A DNA stretch of 64,000 bases from Crocinitomicaceae bacterium (GCA_017983465.1 JAGOBK010000008.1:1-64000); one strand, 5' to 3'. Numbered from the stretch's first letter, positions 1-9,892 are shown. Notes: generated by a model not told the origin, from the letters alone. Translations and numbers: made by a program.

Positions 1-1446
1 TCACGATTCCGTTGGTTACGGTCCAAGTTCCTTGTGCATTGGTAAACGTTGTTTGAATTCCCGTTGTCGTTGGATCTAAATCAACGGTGTTGACGCTAAT
101 CGTTCCATCTACATCTGTATCATTCGTGCAAACATTCAATGTTACCGGAGTATCCTCATTTGTCGTAGCAGAATCGTTATTCGCAACTGGAGCATCGTTC
201 ACTGCCGTCACGTTTATAGTAATTGTTGCTGTGTTTGATGTCGCGCTGCTATTGTCGTTCACCGTGTAGTTGATACTTGCTGTACCATTAAAGTTGGCAG
301 CAGGAGTGAAGGTCACGATTCCGTTTGTTACCGTCCAAGTTCCTTGTGCATTGGTAAACGTTGTTTGAATACCTGGAGTTGTTGGATCTAAATCAACCGT
401 GTTGAAGTCAATCGTTCCATCCACATCTGTATCATTCGTGCAAACATTTAATGTTACTGGCGTGTCCTCATTCGTTGTAGCAGAGTCGTTGTTGGCAACT
501 GGTGCATCGTTCACTGCTGTCACGTTGATAGTGATTGTTGCTGTATTAGATGTCAAGTTGCTATTGTCATTCACAGTGTAGTTGATACTTGCTGTACCAT
601 TAAAGTTGGCAGCAGGAGTGAAGGTCACGATTCCGTTGGTTACGGTCCAAGTTCCTTGTGCATTGCTAAATGTTGTTTGAATTCCAGTTGTCGTTGGATC
701 TAAATCAACTGTGTTGACGTTAATCGTTCCATCTACATCTGTATCATTCGTGCAAACATTCAATGTTACTGGCGTATCCTCATTTGTCGTAGCAGAATCG
801 TTATTCGCAACTGGAGCATCGTTCACTGCCGTCACGTTTATAGTAATTGTTGCTGTGTTTGATGTCGCGCTGCTATTGTCATTCACCGTGTAGTTGATAC
901 TTGCTGTACCATTAAAGTTGGCAGCAGGAGTGAAGCTCACGATTCCGTTGGTTACGGTCCAAGTTCCTTGTGCATTGGTAAACGATGTTTGAATTCCTGT
1001 TGTCGTTGGATCTAAATCAACGGTGTTGACGTTAATCGTTCCATCTACATCTGTATCATTCGTGCAAACATTCAATGTTACAGGCGTATCCTCATTTGTC
1101 GTAGCAGAGTCGTTGTTGGCAACTGGAGCATCGTTCACTGCCGTCACGTTGATAGTGATCGTTGCTGTGTTTGATGTCGCGCTGCTATTATCATTTACTG
1201 TGTAGTTGATACTTGCTGTACCATTAAAGTTGGCAGCAGGAGTGAAACTCACGATTCCGTTGGTTACGGTCCAAGTTCCTTGTGTATTGCTAAATGTTGT
1301 TTGAATTCCAGTTGCCGTTGGATTTAAATCAACCGTGTTAACGTTAATCGTTCCATCGACATCTATATCATTCGTGCAAACATTCAATGTTACCGGTGTA
1401 TCTTCATTGGTAGTAGTTACGTCATTGTTAGCAGTAGGTGGACAAT
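1..1446 (-). repeat. 312-bp tandem repeats (five copies seen, continuing off the edge)
   Basis: Copies recur at exactly 312 bp (104 codons), for example the same block at 87, 399, 711, 1023 and 1335. They encode VCBS/tandem-95 (cadherin-like) modules of the giant protein. The copy next to the unique region (1335-1446) is the most diverged. The copies at 87 and 711 are closer to each other than to the one between them, which suggests a two-unit (624 bp) duplication step. Confidence 0.9.
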
Positions 1447-4400
1447 TAGTTACTGGATTAATGATTAGACTTAATGGATTAGAAACACACGTAATATCAT
1501 TTGTTCTTCGAACCGTTAAATTGTATGTTCCAGAAACTACATTTGTAAAAGTTAATCCTGATTGGTAGGTAGTTCCATTGATGGAATATTCATAATTGCC
1601 TACTGGAGAGGAAACACTAATTGTTCCTGTTGGAGTCCCACAGATAGGTTGTGCGGTAACTTGAGCCACTGGATTAATTGGTTGTCCCAAGGATGGATTA
1701 ATAATCACAGTATTTCCGTTAGTAACACACGAATTATTGACATTACTTCTTACAGAAATAGGGTAGTTACCAGGACTTAAGTTAGTAAATGAGCTAGAAG
1801 TTAAGTAAGTTGATCCATTGATGGAAAACTCAACTCCAGTTTGAGTTGCAAAAGTAATATTACCAAAGTTGTTTGCACAAGTTGGTTGAACAACGGTTGC
1901 GTTTGGTGTTAAAGGTATACCTGAAACAGTAATTACAGTAGCTTGCGATGCATTGGCACAGCCACCTGTTCCAATAATGGTATACGTTATTGTAGAAGAA
2001 CCTAAAGTAAGTGCGTTGATTAAACCGCTAGTAGGATTCACTGTTGCAACCGCAGGTGTTGCTGATGACCATGTTCCACCAGCTATTGATGAATTTAATG
2101 TGCTTGTTCCACCCAGACAGATTTCTGTTGTACCAGTTATTGTTCCTGCGGAAGGAGCAGCCGTTACAGTTACTGTAGCAATTGCTGATGCATTTGCACA
2201 ACCACCTGTTCCAGTTATTGTGTATGTCATTACGGAAGTTCCAGCCGTTGCACCTGTCACCACACCAGTCGATGCGTTGACGGAAGCAACAGCAGGTGAA
2301 GCCGAAGACCAAGATCCCCCCGTTACAGTAGAAGAAAGCGTCGATGTTCCATTCGAACAAATCGCTGTTGTTCCGGAGATTGTTCCTGCCGAAGGAGCAG
2401 CTGTTACCGTTACTGTTGTAGTAGCTGTTGCGTTCGCACAACCACCAGTTCCTAATACGGTATATGTCATAACAGAAGATCCAGCTGATAATCCTGTAAT
2501 CAAACCTGTTGTAGAATGAATCGTTGCAACTGAATTTGTTGCTGAAGACCAAGTTCCACCCGATAATGACGAAGATAATGTTGGAGTAGATCCAACACAG
2601 ATTGCTGTTGTGCCATATAAAATACCAGCAGATGGTGGAGTTGTTACGGTAACTACTGCAGTCGCTGTTGCATTCGCACAACCACCAGTTCCTGTAATGG
2701 TATAAGTCATTAAAGAAGTTCCTGCTGCAACACCTGTCACTGCACCTGTAGATGAATTAATCGTTGCTACCGCTGGAGTAGCCGAAGTCCAAGTACCACC
2801 AGTTACGGTCGAACTAAGTGTTGAAGAACCGTTGGAACAAATCGCTGTTGTTCCAGAAAGTGTTCCTGCGGAAGGAGCTGCTGTTACCGTTACAGTCGAA
2901 GTAGCTGTTGCATTCGCACATCCACCAGTTCCAGTTATTGTGTATGTCATTACGGAAGTTCCTGCTGTAACACCTGTCACTGCACCTGTAGAAGAACCAA
3001 TCGTCGCTACTGCTGGAGTAGCTGAAGACCAAGTACCACCCGTTACTGTTGAACTAAGTGTTGAAGAACCGTTGGAACAAATCGCTGTTGTTCCAGAAAG
3101 TGTTCCTGCGGAAGGAGCTGCTGTTACCGTTACTGTTGAAGTTGTCGAAACATTCGCACATCCACCAGTTCCTGTATTGGTATAAGTCATTAAAGAAGTT
3201 CCTGCTGTAACACCTGTCACTGCACCTGTCGATGAATTGATCGTCGCTACCGCTGGAGTAGCAGAGGACCAAGTACCACCATTTACTGTTGAACTAAGTG
3301 TTGAAGAACCATTCGAACAAATGGCTGTAGTTCCTGAAAGTGTTCCTGCGGAAGGAGCCGCTGTTACCGTTACTGTTGAAGTAGCTGTTGCGTTCGCACA
3401 TCCACCAGTTCCTGTAATTGTATAAGTCATTAGGGAAGTTCCTGCTGCAACACCTGTCACCGCACCTGTAGATGAATTGATCGTCGCTACCGCTGGAGTA
3501 GCCGAAGACCAAGTACCACCAGTTACTGTTGAACTAAGTGTTGAAGAACCATTCGAACAAATGGCTGTAGTTCCTGAAAGTGTTCCTGCGGAAGGAGCCG
3601 CTGTTACCGTTACTGTTGAAGTAGCTGTTGCGTTCGCACATCCACCAGTTCCTGTAATTGTATAAGTCATTAGGGAAGTTCCTGCTGCAACACCTGTTAC
3701 TGCACCTGTAGATGAATTGATCGTCGCTACCGCTGGAGTAGCCGAAGACCAAGTACCACCAGTTACTGTCGAACTAAGCGTTGAAGAACCGTTGGAACAA
3801 ATCGCTGTTGTTCCAGAAAGTGTTCCTGCTGAAGGAGCAGCTGTTACCGTTACTGTTGAAGTAGCTGTTGCGTCCGCACATCCACCTGTTCCTGTAATGG
3901 TATAAGTCATTAAAGAAGTTCCTGCTGCAACACCTGTCACTGCACCTGTAGATGAATTGATCGTCGCTACCGCTAGAGTAGCAGAAGTCCAAGCACCACC
4001 AGTTACGGTCGAACTAAGTGTAGAAGAACCATTGGAACAAATCGCTGTCGTTCCAGAAAGTGTTCCTGCGGAAGGAGCTGCTGTTACCGTTACTGTTGAA
4101 GTAGCTGTTGCGTCCGCACATCCACCAGTTCCTGTAATCGTATAAGTCATTAAAGAAGTTCCAGCAGCAACACCTGTCACTGCACCAGTAGATGAATTGA
4201 TCGTTGCTACCGCTGGAGTAGCCGAAGTCCAAGCACCACCAGTTACTGTTGAACTAAGCGTTGAAGTTCCATTCGAACAAATCGCTGTTGTTCCAGAGAT
4301 TGTTCCTGCGGAAGGAGCTGCTGTTACCGTTACTGTTGAAGTAGCTGTTGCGTCCGCACATCCACCAGTTCCTGTAATCGTATAAGTCATTAAAGAAGTT

Positions 4401-7400
4401 CCAGCTGCAACACCTGTCACTGCACCAGTAGATGAATTGATCGTCGCTACCGCTGGAGTAGCCGAAGTCCAAGCACCACCAGTTACTGTTGAACTAAGTG
4501 TAGAAGAACCATTGGAACAAATCGCTGTTGTTCCAGAGATTGTTCCTGCGGAAGGAGCTGCTGTTACGGTTACTGTTGAAGTAGCTGTTGCGTCCGTACA
4601 TCCACCAGTTCCTGTAATTGTGTATGTCATTAGGGAAGTTCCTGCTGTAACACCTGTCACTGCACCTGTAGATGGATTGATCGTCGCTACCGCTGGAGTA
4701 GCAGAAGACCAAGCACCACCAGTTACTGTTGAACTAAGTGTTGAAGAACCGTTGGAACAAATCGCTGTTGTTCCAGAAAGTGTTCCTGCGGAAGGAGCAG
4801 CTGTTACCGTTACTGTTGAAGTAGCTGTTGCGTCCGCACATCCACCAGTTCCTGTAATGGTATAAGTCATTAGGGAAGTTCCAGCTGCAACACCTGTCAC
4901 TGCACCTGTAGATGAATTGATCGTCGCTACCGCTGGAGTAGCCGAAGTCCAAGCACCACCAGTTACGGTCGAACTAAGTGTTGAAGAACCATTCGAACAA
5001 ATCGCTGTTGTTCCAGAGATTGTTCCTGCGGAAGGAGGTGTAGTAACTGTTCCAGTTAATGAAACTGTTTGGTTTGTTGCTCCCGTTGAACTAATCGTCA
5101 ATGTACCAGAAACGTTACCATTGGAAGCATTATTTGCTAAACGCACATATACCGTAGTAGCATTTAATGTTCCACTTGCCGTAATAATAACAGAACTTGC
5201 ATAACCACTTCCTGAGCTCAAACTTACTTCATAACCTGTTGGTGCAGATACTGTAACGTTTGCTGTTAAACTTGTACCAGAAACAGTAAAAGATTGCGCT
5301 GTCGAAGGGGTTCCTAAACAACTAGCGAAGTTTGAAATATTCGAAGAAATTGTTAAAGAAGCATTTGAAATGACGGTGATTGAATAGGTCGCGGACTGTC
5401 CACAATTGGAATAAGTCATTGTAACCGTTCCTGCTGCAACGCCAGTAACAAGACCTGATGAATTTATTGTTGCTAAGGAAGTATTTGATGAAGACCAAGT
5501 GCCGCCGCTTGTAGCATGAGCTAATTGAATGGTCGAACCGGCAAGGACTGAAGAATTTCCTGAAATTTCAGGGAAATAACCGGAAACGAAATTACTTTCA
5601 GTTCCGTTGAGTGTTAAATTCGTAATTGTTCCGTTATTGGCTGAATTAACAGAGTTAGTTAATGTAGTTACACTAGTATTGTTTCCATTCTGTGTTCCTT
5701 GGTTAAAATTATAATAAGCCAATAAATTTGTTTCATTTCCTTGAAATTGTGTCGTTAGATTCGAACTAATCTGAGGAGTGGTTCTTGCAATGTTCCAAAA
5801 ACGCAATTCGTCAATTCTACCATTGAACAATGTGTTGGCAGTTGACGCCCCAACCATCTTACCACCAATAATTCTTGGTGAGGAGTTTTGGCCAGTTGCG
5901 TTGTTAGTTGTTGTAGCTCCGTCTTGTACGCCATTTATAAACATTTTTACGGTACCTCCTTGACGCGTGACGGCAACATGTGTCCATTTATTTAGAGGTA
6001 TTGGGTTTTGAGAATCCAATCCAGCAATCCAAATTGACCCATCACCGAAGTTGGCATGCAATTTATTTGCACTTGTGATCGCCATGGATGAAATTCCATC
6101 TTTTGCGAAAATTTCGGAGTGAGCAAGGGATGACCCTTCCCAATATACCCATGCCTCCATGGTTACGTCGGATAGGTTTTCTATAATATCTCCAACATTT
6201 ACATAGTCGTTAACCCCATCAAAATCTAATGCGTTATTGAAAACGATGTTTAATGGAGTGCGCGTACTAACACAGCCCGCTGAATTCGTAGCTTGTGCAT
6301 AATATGTTGTTCCTTCTACTAGTGACGTTGTCGAAGTCAATGGACTTCCGCCCGTTGATGCACTGAACCATTGTAAGGTTTCACCATTACCAATAGTTGC
6401 CTGTAAATCAGCAACCGTATTTCCTGAACATACAAGCTGTGGAGAATTTACAGTTGGTGCAGTTGGAAGGGCATTAATTGTAACCGTTCTAGTTGCAGTT
6501 GCATCTGCACATCCACCGGTACCTGTGATAGTGTAAGTAATAGTTGCCGTTCCAGAACCAGCACCTGACACGACACCTGAAGAGTTGACTGTGGCAACAG
6601 ATGTATTACTTGTGGTCCAAGCACCACCAGAAACTGTCGAAGTGAAAGTTGTTGTATATCCAACACATGCAGTTTGTGTACCTGAAAGTGTTCCCGCAGA
6701 AGGAGCTGCAGTAACAGTAACCGTTCTAGTTGCGGTCGCATCAGCACAACCACCTGTTCCCGTAACAGTGTAAGTAATGGTTGCTGTTCCAGCACCAGCA
6801 CCTGACACGACACCCGAAGAGTTGACAGTGGCTACTGATGCGTTACTAGTTGTCCAAGCACCACCTGAAACTGTCGAAGCAAAAGTTGATGTCGATCCTA
6901 CACAGATAGCTTGTGTACCTGAAAGTGTTCCAGCGGAAGTAGCTGCAGTGACAGTAACCGTTCTAGTTGCGGTCACATTAGCACATCCACCTGTTCCTGT
7001 TTTGGTGTAAGTAATGGTTGCCGTTCCAGCACTAGCACCTGACACCACACCTGAAGAGTTGACTGTGGCTATGGCTACGTTACTTGTGGTCCAAGCACCA
7101 CCAGAAACTGTTGAAGCAAAAGTTGTTGTAGATCCTACACAAATTGCTTGGGTACCTGAAAGTGTTCCAGCAGAAGGAGGTGTAGTAAAATTGAGCACAA
7201 TGTTATCAGACATTGTTGAAGTCCCTACGACTGTTACAGTTAAGGTGACAGTTCCAGCTGAAATATCAGCAGCACTCGGAGTGTAAGTAGCGGTATTGGT
7301 TGAACCATTTGTAAACGTACCTGTACCCGATGTTGTCCAGGTAATCGTTCCGTTCATGGAGTTACCAGCAGTGGTATAAGTGCTGTTAGCGCAAACCGAA

Positions 7401-9088
7401 GCACTCGCGGGACCAGCATCTGCAATGGCACAATTTCCGACTGAAAGTGCAAGAGTTGCACTAACCGAATTCGGACAGCCAGGTACATTGTAGGTATAAA
7501 CAAGATTTACGGTGTTGTTTCCTGAGCCGGTAAATGTTAAGTTATTACCATTTAGCGTTGCTGCTCCCGTTAAACTGTAGGTTCCGCCGGAAGGAGTCGC
7601 TGTAATATCAATCGTTGTTCCGTTACAGTAATCTCCCGTAGTACTCAAAACCGGAGTTCCAGAAATGCTTACGTCCACATTTGTAGCTCCACAGATGTAA
7701 ACCACAGCAGTTGCGAAGGTATAAGTTGATTCATTGGTTGAATTGTTTGTGCCATCACCCATACTCCCTCTAATTCTGTGTCCAACATAACCAAAGTAAT
7801 CTTGACATTTTTTAATAAGCATAGAAGTATGTCCACCGGTTTCAACTGCTAAAATTTTATCACTTGCACTAATCCCATTGGGAATACCAGGATTATTACC
7901 ATTAGTATTTCCACGACCTAGCATTTCGCCATTGGCATCGCCCCAATTATAATTTGTCGAGTCTGATGTGAGTACATTAATGTTCGCATAATTTGAATCA
8001 TGCTCATTCGGTGAAATCCAACGTATATTTGACATAACAGGACCAGTTGCAGAGTTGTATTTAGGTTGAACCCATGATAGTCTTTCCGTAGCGGACCAAT
8101 CACCAATCTGTTTTTCATTATTCCCACCTAATGCGTATAAATTACCATTTGCATTGAGGACATAATAAGTGCTCTTTGAATTTCCATTATCCCTCGTAAC
8201 TCCTATCATTTTTATAGGATTTGCAGAAGGTAAAGTCATCAAAGTCGCTCTGTTTCGAGAAGTCAATGCTGAATTATTTCCTAAATATGTTTCATCACCC
8301 CAAGTATATAATTCACCTGCAGAAGTTAAAGCAATTAATGTCTTTTTTGAACCTCTAACTGCGACAACATTCGATAAAATTGGGTTTCCAGCAGCGGATG
8401 TTGTAACCAAATGCCACTGCGTAGCATTAGCAGCGGAAATATTACTTGTTAAGCCTCTTCCAGCATTTGCAGAAATTTGAGTTAATACATAGACGTTTCC
8501 AGAACAGGTTGTTAAGGCAATTGTCATTTCTGTGACAAATAGCATTTTCACATCCAATGGGGTTACTCCTGAAGGTAATCCTTGACTATTTCCTCCAATT
8601 GTTAGTTTTTGAAAGGTTGTTGAAGATGTTATATTATCATGCACAACCACAGCTTCAGAACCCCAGGCAAAAAGTCCGGTTGTTGTTAATACGATTCCTT
8701 GTACACCAACACCAAATCCAGCAACAGAATTTGATCCCAAATGTGCTTTTAAAATTGTTCCAGTAAGCGCAGGATAATTGGCCGAATTTAACAAGGTTGG
8801 AGAAAGTAATTCTGTTGTACCATTATTGGCACTTGATTCTCCCCAAACTTTATAGCTACCTTGCGCAGTTCGAACAACCGTGGTATGAAATGACGAAATA
8901 AAGTTATCATACTCAATTGAAGCAGCATCTGAATTTGATCCCATTCCGAAATTTAAATAGTCGGTATTTGGACAGGTTGCTTGGAATCCACATTGAGCCA
9001 AGGCATTTGTTGACGCGAAAAAACCTAGAAACAAAAGGGTTATTAGGTGGATTTTGGCTAATGTTAATTTGTGAAAAATTGTATTCAT
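1..9088 (-). CDS. Giant repetitive surface protein, N-terminal 3029 codons (partial, runs off window)
   Basis: One open frame runs from the ATG at 9088 to base 1 with no stop, so the C-terminus (probably a T9SS sorting domain, inferred) lies outside. Approximate residue map: signal peptide 1-31 (ends NALA-QCG); RCC1-like propeller 45-445 with blades such as KVWGES, FAWGSE, YTWGDE, YALGGN, YNWGDA; two Ig-like modules 460-635; three Big_2-like 80-residue repeats 636-873; an Ig-like module 873-948; LamG/concanavalin-like domain 949-1170 (LDFDGVNDYVNVG, MEAWVYWEG); Ig-like modules to 1350; thirteen near-identical 80-residue Big_2-like repeats 1351-2389; two SprB-like modules 2390-2547; then VCBS/tandem-95 type 104-residue repeats (VNDAPVANNDS, NEDTPVTLNV). 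The frame was checked at several points and holds across both arrays. The upstream gene ends 11 bases before this start. The role is inferred: adhesion, or a gliding or matrix protein outside the cell. Confidence 0.88.
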   Translation of the reverse strand, partial: MNTIFHKLTLAKIHLITLLFLGFFASTNALAQCGFQATCPNTDYLNFGMGSNSDAASIEYDNFISSFHTTVVRTAQGSYKVWGESSANNGTTELLSPTLLNSANYPALTGTILKAHLGSNSVAGFGVGVQGIVLTTTGLFAWGSEAVVVHDNITSSTTFQKLTIGGNSQGLPSGVTPLDVKMLFVTEMTIALTTCSGNVYVLTQISANAGRGLTSNISAANATQWHLVTTSAAGNPILSNVVAVRGSKKTLIALTSAGELYTWGDETYLGNNSALTSRNRATLMTLPSANPIKMIGVTRDNGNSKSTYYVLNANGNLYALGGNNEKQIGDWSATERLSWVQPKYNSATGPVMSNIRWISPNEHDSNYANINVLTSDSTNYNWGDANGEMLGRGNTNGNNPGIPNGISASDKILAVETGGHTSMLIKKCQDYFGYVGHRIRGSMGDGTNNSTNESTYTFATAVVYICGATNVDVSISGTPVLSTTGDYCNGTTIDITATPSGGTYSLTGAATLNGNNLTFTGSGNNTVNLVYTYNVPGCPNSVSATLALSVGNCAIADAGPASASVCANSTYTTAGNSMNGTITWTTSGTGTFTNGSTNTATYTPSAADISAGTVTLTVTVVGTSTMSDNIVLNFTTPPSAGTLSGTQAICVGSTTTFASTVSGGAWTTSNVAIATVNSSGVVSGASAGTATITYTKTGTGGCANVTATRTVTVTAATSAGTLSGTQAICVGSTSTFASTVSGGAWTTSNASVATVNSSGVVSGAGAGTATITYTVTGTGGCADATATRTVTVTAAPSAGTLSGTQTACVGYTTTFTSTVSGGAWTTSNTSVATVNSSGVVSGAGSGTATITYTITGTGGCADATATRTVTINALPTAPTVNSPQLVCSGNTVADLQATIGNGETLQWFSASTGGSPLTSTTSLVEGTTYYAQATNSAGCVSTRTPLNIVFNNALDFDGVNDYVNVGDIIENLSDVTMEAWVYWEGSSLAHSEIFAKDGISSMAITSANKLHANFGDGSIWIAGLDSQNPIPLNKWTHVAVTRQGGTVKMFINGVQDGATTTNNATGQNSSPRIIGGKMVGASTANTLFNGRIDELRFWNIARTTPQISSNLTTQFQGNETNLLAYYNFNQGTQNGNNTSVTTLTNSVNSANNGTITNLTLNGTESNFVSGYFPEISGNSSVLAGSTIQLAHATSGGTWSSSNTSLATINSSGLVTGVAAGTVTMTYSNCGQSATYSITVISNASLTISSNISNFASCLGTPSTAQSFTVSGTSLTANVTVSAPTGYEVSLSSGSGYASSVIITASGTLNATTVYVRLANNASNGNVSGTLTISSTGATNQTVSLTGTVTTPPSAGTISGTTAICSNGSSTLSSTVTGGAWTSATPAVATINSSTGAVTGVAAGTSLMTYTITGTGGCADATATSTVTVTAAPSAGTLSGTTAICSNGSSTLSSTVTGGAWSSATPAVATINPSTGAVTGVTAGTSLMTYTITGTGGCTDATATSTVTVTAAPSAGTISGTTAICSNGSSTLSSTVTGGAWTSATPAVATINSSTGAVTGVAAGTSLMTYTITGTGGCADATATSTVTVTAAPSAGTISGTTAICSNGTSTLSSTVTGGAWTSATPAVATINSSTGAVTGVAAGTSLMTYTITGTGGCADATATSTVTVTAAPSAGTLSGTTAICSNGSSTLSSTVTGGAWTSATLAVATINSSTGAVTGVAAGTSLMTYTITGTGGCADATATSTVTVTAAPSAGTLSGTTAICSNGSSTLSSTVTGGTWSSATPAVATINSSTGAVTGVAAGTSLMTYTITGTGGCANATATSTVTVTAAPSAGTLSGTTAICSNGSSTLSSTVTGGTWSSATPAVATINSSTGAVTGVAAGTSLMTYTITGTGGCANATATSTVTVTAAPSAGTLSGTTAICSNGSSTLSSTVNGGTWSSATPAVATINSSTGAVTGVTAGTSLMTYTNTGTGGCANVSTTSTVTVTAAPSAGTLSGTTAICSNGSSTLSSTVTGGTWSSATPAVATIGSSTGAVTGVTAGTSVMTYTITGTGGCANATATSTVTVTAAPSAGTLSGTTAICSNGSSTLSSTVTGGTWTSATPAVATINSSTGAVTGVAAGTSLMTYTITGTGGCANATATAVVTVTTPPSAGILYGTTAICVGSTPTLSSSLSGGTWSSATNSVATIHSTTGLITGLSAGSSVMTYTVLGTGGCANATATTTVTVTAAPSAGTISGTTAICSNGTSTLSSTVTGGSWSSASPAVASVNASTGVVTGATAGTSVMTYTITGTGGCANASAIATVTVTAAPSAGTITGTTEICLGGTSTLNSSIAGGTWSSATPAVATVNPTSGLINALTLGSSTITYTIIGTGGCANASQATVITVSGIPLTPNATVVQPTCANNFGNITFATQTGVEFSINGSTYLTSSSFTNLSPGNYPISVRSNVNNSCVTNGNTVIINPSLGQPINPVAQVTAQPICGTPTGTISVSSPVGNYEYSINGTTYQSGLTFTNVVSGTYNLTVRRTNDITCVSNPLSLIINPVTNCPPTANNDVTTTNEDTPVTLNVCTNDIDVDGTINVNTVDLNPTATGIQTTFSNTQGTWTVTNGIVSFTPAANFNGTASINYTVNDNSSATSNTATITINVTAVNDAPVANNDSATTNEDTPVTLNVCTNDTDVDGTINVNTVDLDPTTTGIQTSFTNAQGTWTVTNGIVSFTPAANFNGTASINYTVNDNSSATSNTATITINVTAVNDAPVANNDSATTNEDTPVTLNVCTNDTDVDGTINVNTVDLDPTTTGIQTTFSNAQGTWTVTNGIVTFTPAANFNGTASINYTVNDNSNLTSNTATITINVTAVNDAPVANNDSATTNEDTPVTLNVCTNDTDVDGTIDFNTVDLDPTTPGIQTTFTNAQGTWTVTNGIVTFTPAANFNGTASINYTVNDNSSATSNTATITINVTAVNDAPVANNDSATTNEDTPVTLNVCTNDTDVDGTISVNTVDLDPTTTGIQTTFTNAQGTWTVTNGIV
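1923..5037 (-). repeat. 240-bp tandem array, 13 copies
   Basis: A 240-bp unit (80 codons) recurs with constant phase; the same anchor (gaacaaatcgctgttgt and variants) sits near 2117, 2356, 2596, 2836, 3076, 3316, 3556, 3796, 4036, 4276, 4516, 4756 and 4996. The central copies are nearly identical: the units starting at 3301 and 3541 differ at about four bases. The outermost copies (1923-2700) are more diverged. Each unit encodes one Big_2/Ig-like module (motifs AGTLSG, ATINSSTGAVTGV, TYTITGTGGCADAT). Confidence 0.92.
6472..7181 (-). repeat. Second 240-bp repeat block, 3 copies
   Basis: Three 240-bp units (anchors near 6657, 6897 and 7137) encode Big_2-like modules related to those of the 13-copy array but clearly diverged from it (SAGTLSGTQAICVGST, SNSSGVVSG-like). 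They lie on the N-terminal side of the LamG domain. Confidence 0.85.
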
Positions 9089-9099
9089 GAATGATTTAT

Positions 9100-9813
9100 T
9101 TATAATGATAGTGGATGGTAGTATGTTGAAATGGCTCCGTTTTGATCGACAAAATCAATCATGATGTAGCTGTGTTTAATAGAATTCCCTTTCAATGTAA
9201 ATTGAATGTGGTGTTGTCCAGGAGTGAGGTTAGTTTGTTGTTCTGAACGAGTAACCGAAATCTGACAACCAACTCCTTGAACCATCACTTTTAAATCGTT
9301 TAAATCAATATTTTGCACGGAATCACTGAAAACATTGAGAGTTACTGGGACGTCTAAAATTAAGGAGTTTTGTAAATTCTCAGTGGAAAGTGTTTTCGAA
9401 AAACTTAAATTTTGAACATCAAATACCAAGTCATATGCGGAGACACTAATGGTCCAAGACTCCGGAAGTCTAGAATGATGACATTCTGATGGTTGTAGTG
9501 CCGAAATATTTGAAATGGATAAGGTATAATCTCCGGGTAATGAGAACACATAAGATTCTATGTTGCCGAAACTTTGATTGACAACTACTTCATTGTTAGC
9601 GTTGCGTATTTCCCAATCAAATGAATCTGTCGCATGAAGTCCGAGTTGATTTAGGTCAACATGGTGATTGTAGGAAATTCGAAGTTGATTTTGCTCATTT
9701 CCCTGTGAGGTACTATTTTGCGCAACAAGGTCTAGCCCAATAAACATAAACAACAGAGAAAAGTAAGTCAGTTTAAATTGTCTGGAGGTAAATTTCCACA
9801 TTAGATTTTTCAT
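9100..9813 (-). CDS. Secreted protein of unknown function, upstream of the giant surface protein
   Basis: 237 residues. The N-terminus is a signal peptide (hydrophobic stretch around residues 17-31, ending LDLVAQ), so the product is exported. The mature part looks like beta-rich PKD/Ig-type sequence (FDWEIRNANNEVV, YVFSLPGDYTLSI), with a Cys near the middle and one near the end (CHHSRLPESW, GVGCQIS). I do not recognise a named family. The stop lies only 11 bases before the ATG of the giant protein, so the two are almost certainly cotranscribed. A partner or accessory role for the giant protein is plausible but is inference from position alone. A good promoter-like element lies about 70 bases upstream. 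A second possible start is the Met at residue 5. Confidence 0.8.
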   Translation of the reverse strand: MKNLMWKFTSRQFKLTYFSLLFMFIGLDLVAQNSTSQGNEQNQLRISYNHHVDLNQLGLHATDSFDWEIRNANNEVVVNQSFGNIESYVFSLPGDYTLSISNISALQPSECHHSRLPESWTISVSAYDLVFDVQNLSFSKTLSTENLQNSLILDVPVTLNVFSDSVQNIDLNDLKVMVQGVGCQISVTRSEQQTNLTPGQHHIQFTLKGNSIKHSYIMIDFVDQNGAISTYYHPLSL

Positions 9814-9884
9814 TCAATTAGATTTAGTCAAATGAATAGAATGTTAGCATTGCTTACAATATCAAAGTCTATTCAAAATTTTTG

Positions 9885-9892
9885 CAAAGATA
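9885..9892 (-). promoter_or_regulatory. Bacteroidota -7 element (TATCTTTG) for the giant-protein operon
   Basis: Read on the minus strand, TATCTTTG matches the Bacteroidota consensus TAnnTTTG. It lies 71 bases before the ATG at 9813. The -33 region is T-rich but not a clean TTTG. This gives a 5' leader of roughly 65 bases. Confidence 0.5.

Noticed and set aside
2028..4952. Minus-strand ORFs of about 72 codons (Asn/Ser/Tyr-rich)
   Set aside because: They lie out of frame with the giant protein and repeat only because the DNA repeats; they carry no start context or domain.
1..5037. CRISPR array or satellite DNA
   Set aside because: Units are 240 and 312 bp without spacers and are multiples of three coding for Ig-like modules.
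87..7286. Many plus-strand ORFs rich in Val, Ala and Pro over the repeat region
   Set aside because: They recur at exactly 312 or 240 bp and are the antisense of the minus-strand repeat protein, whose frame has a signal peptide, recognisable domains and no stops.
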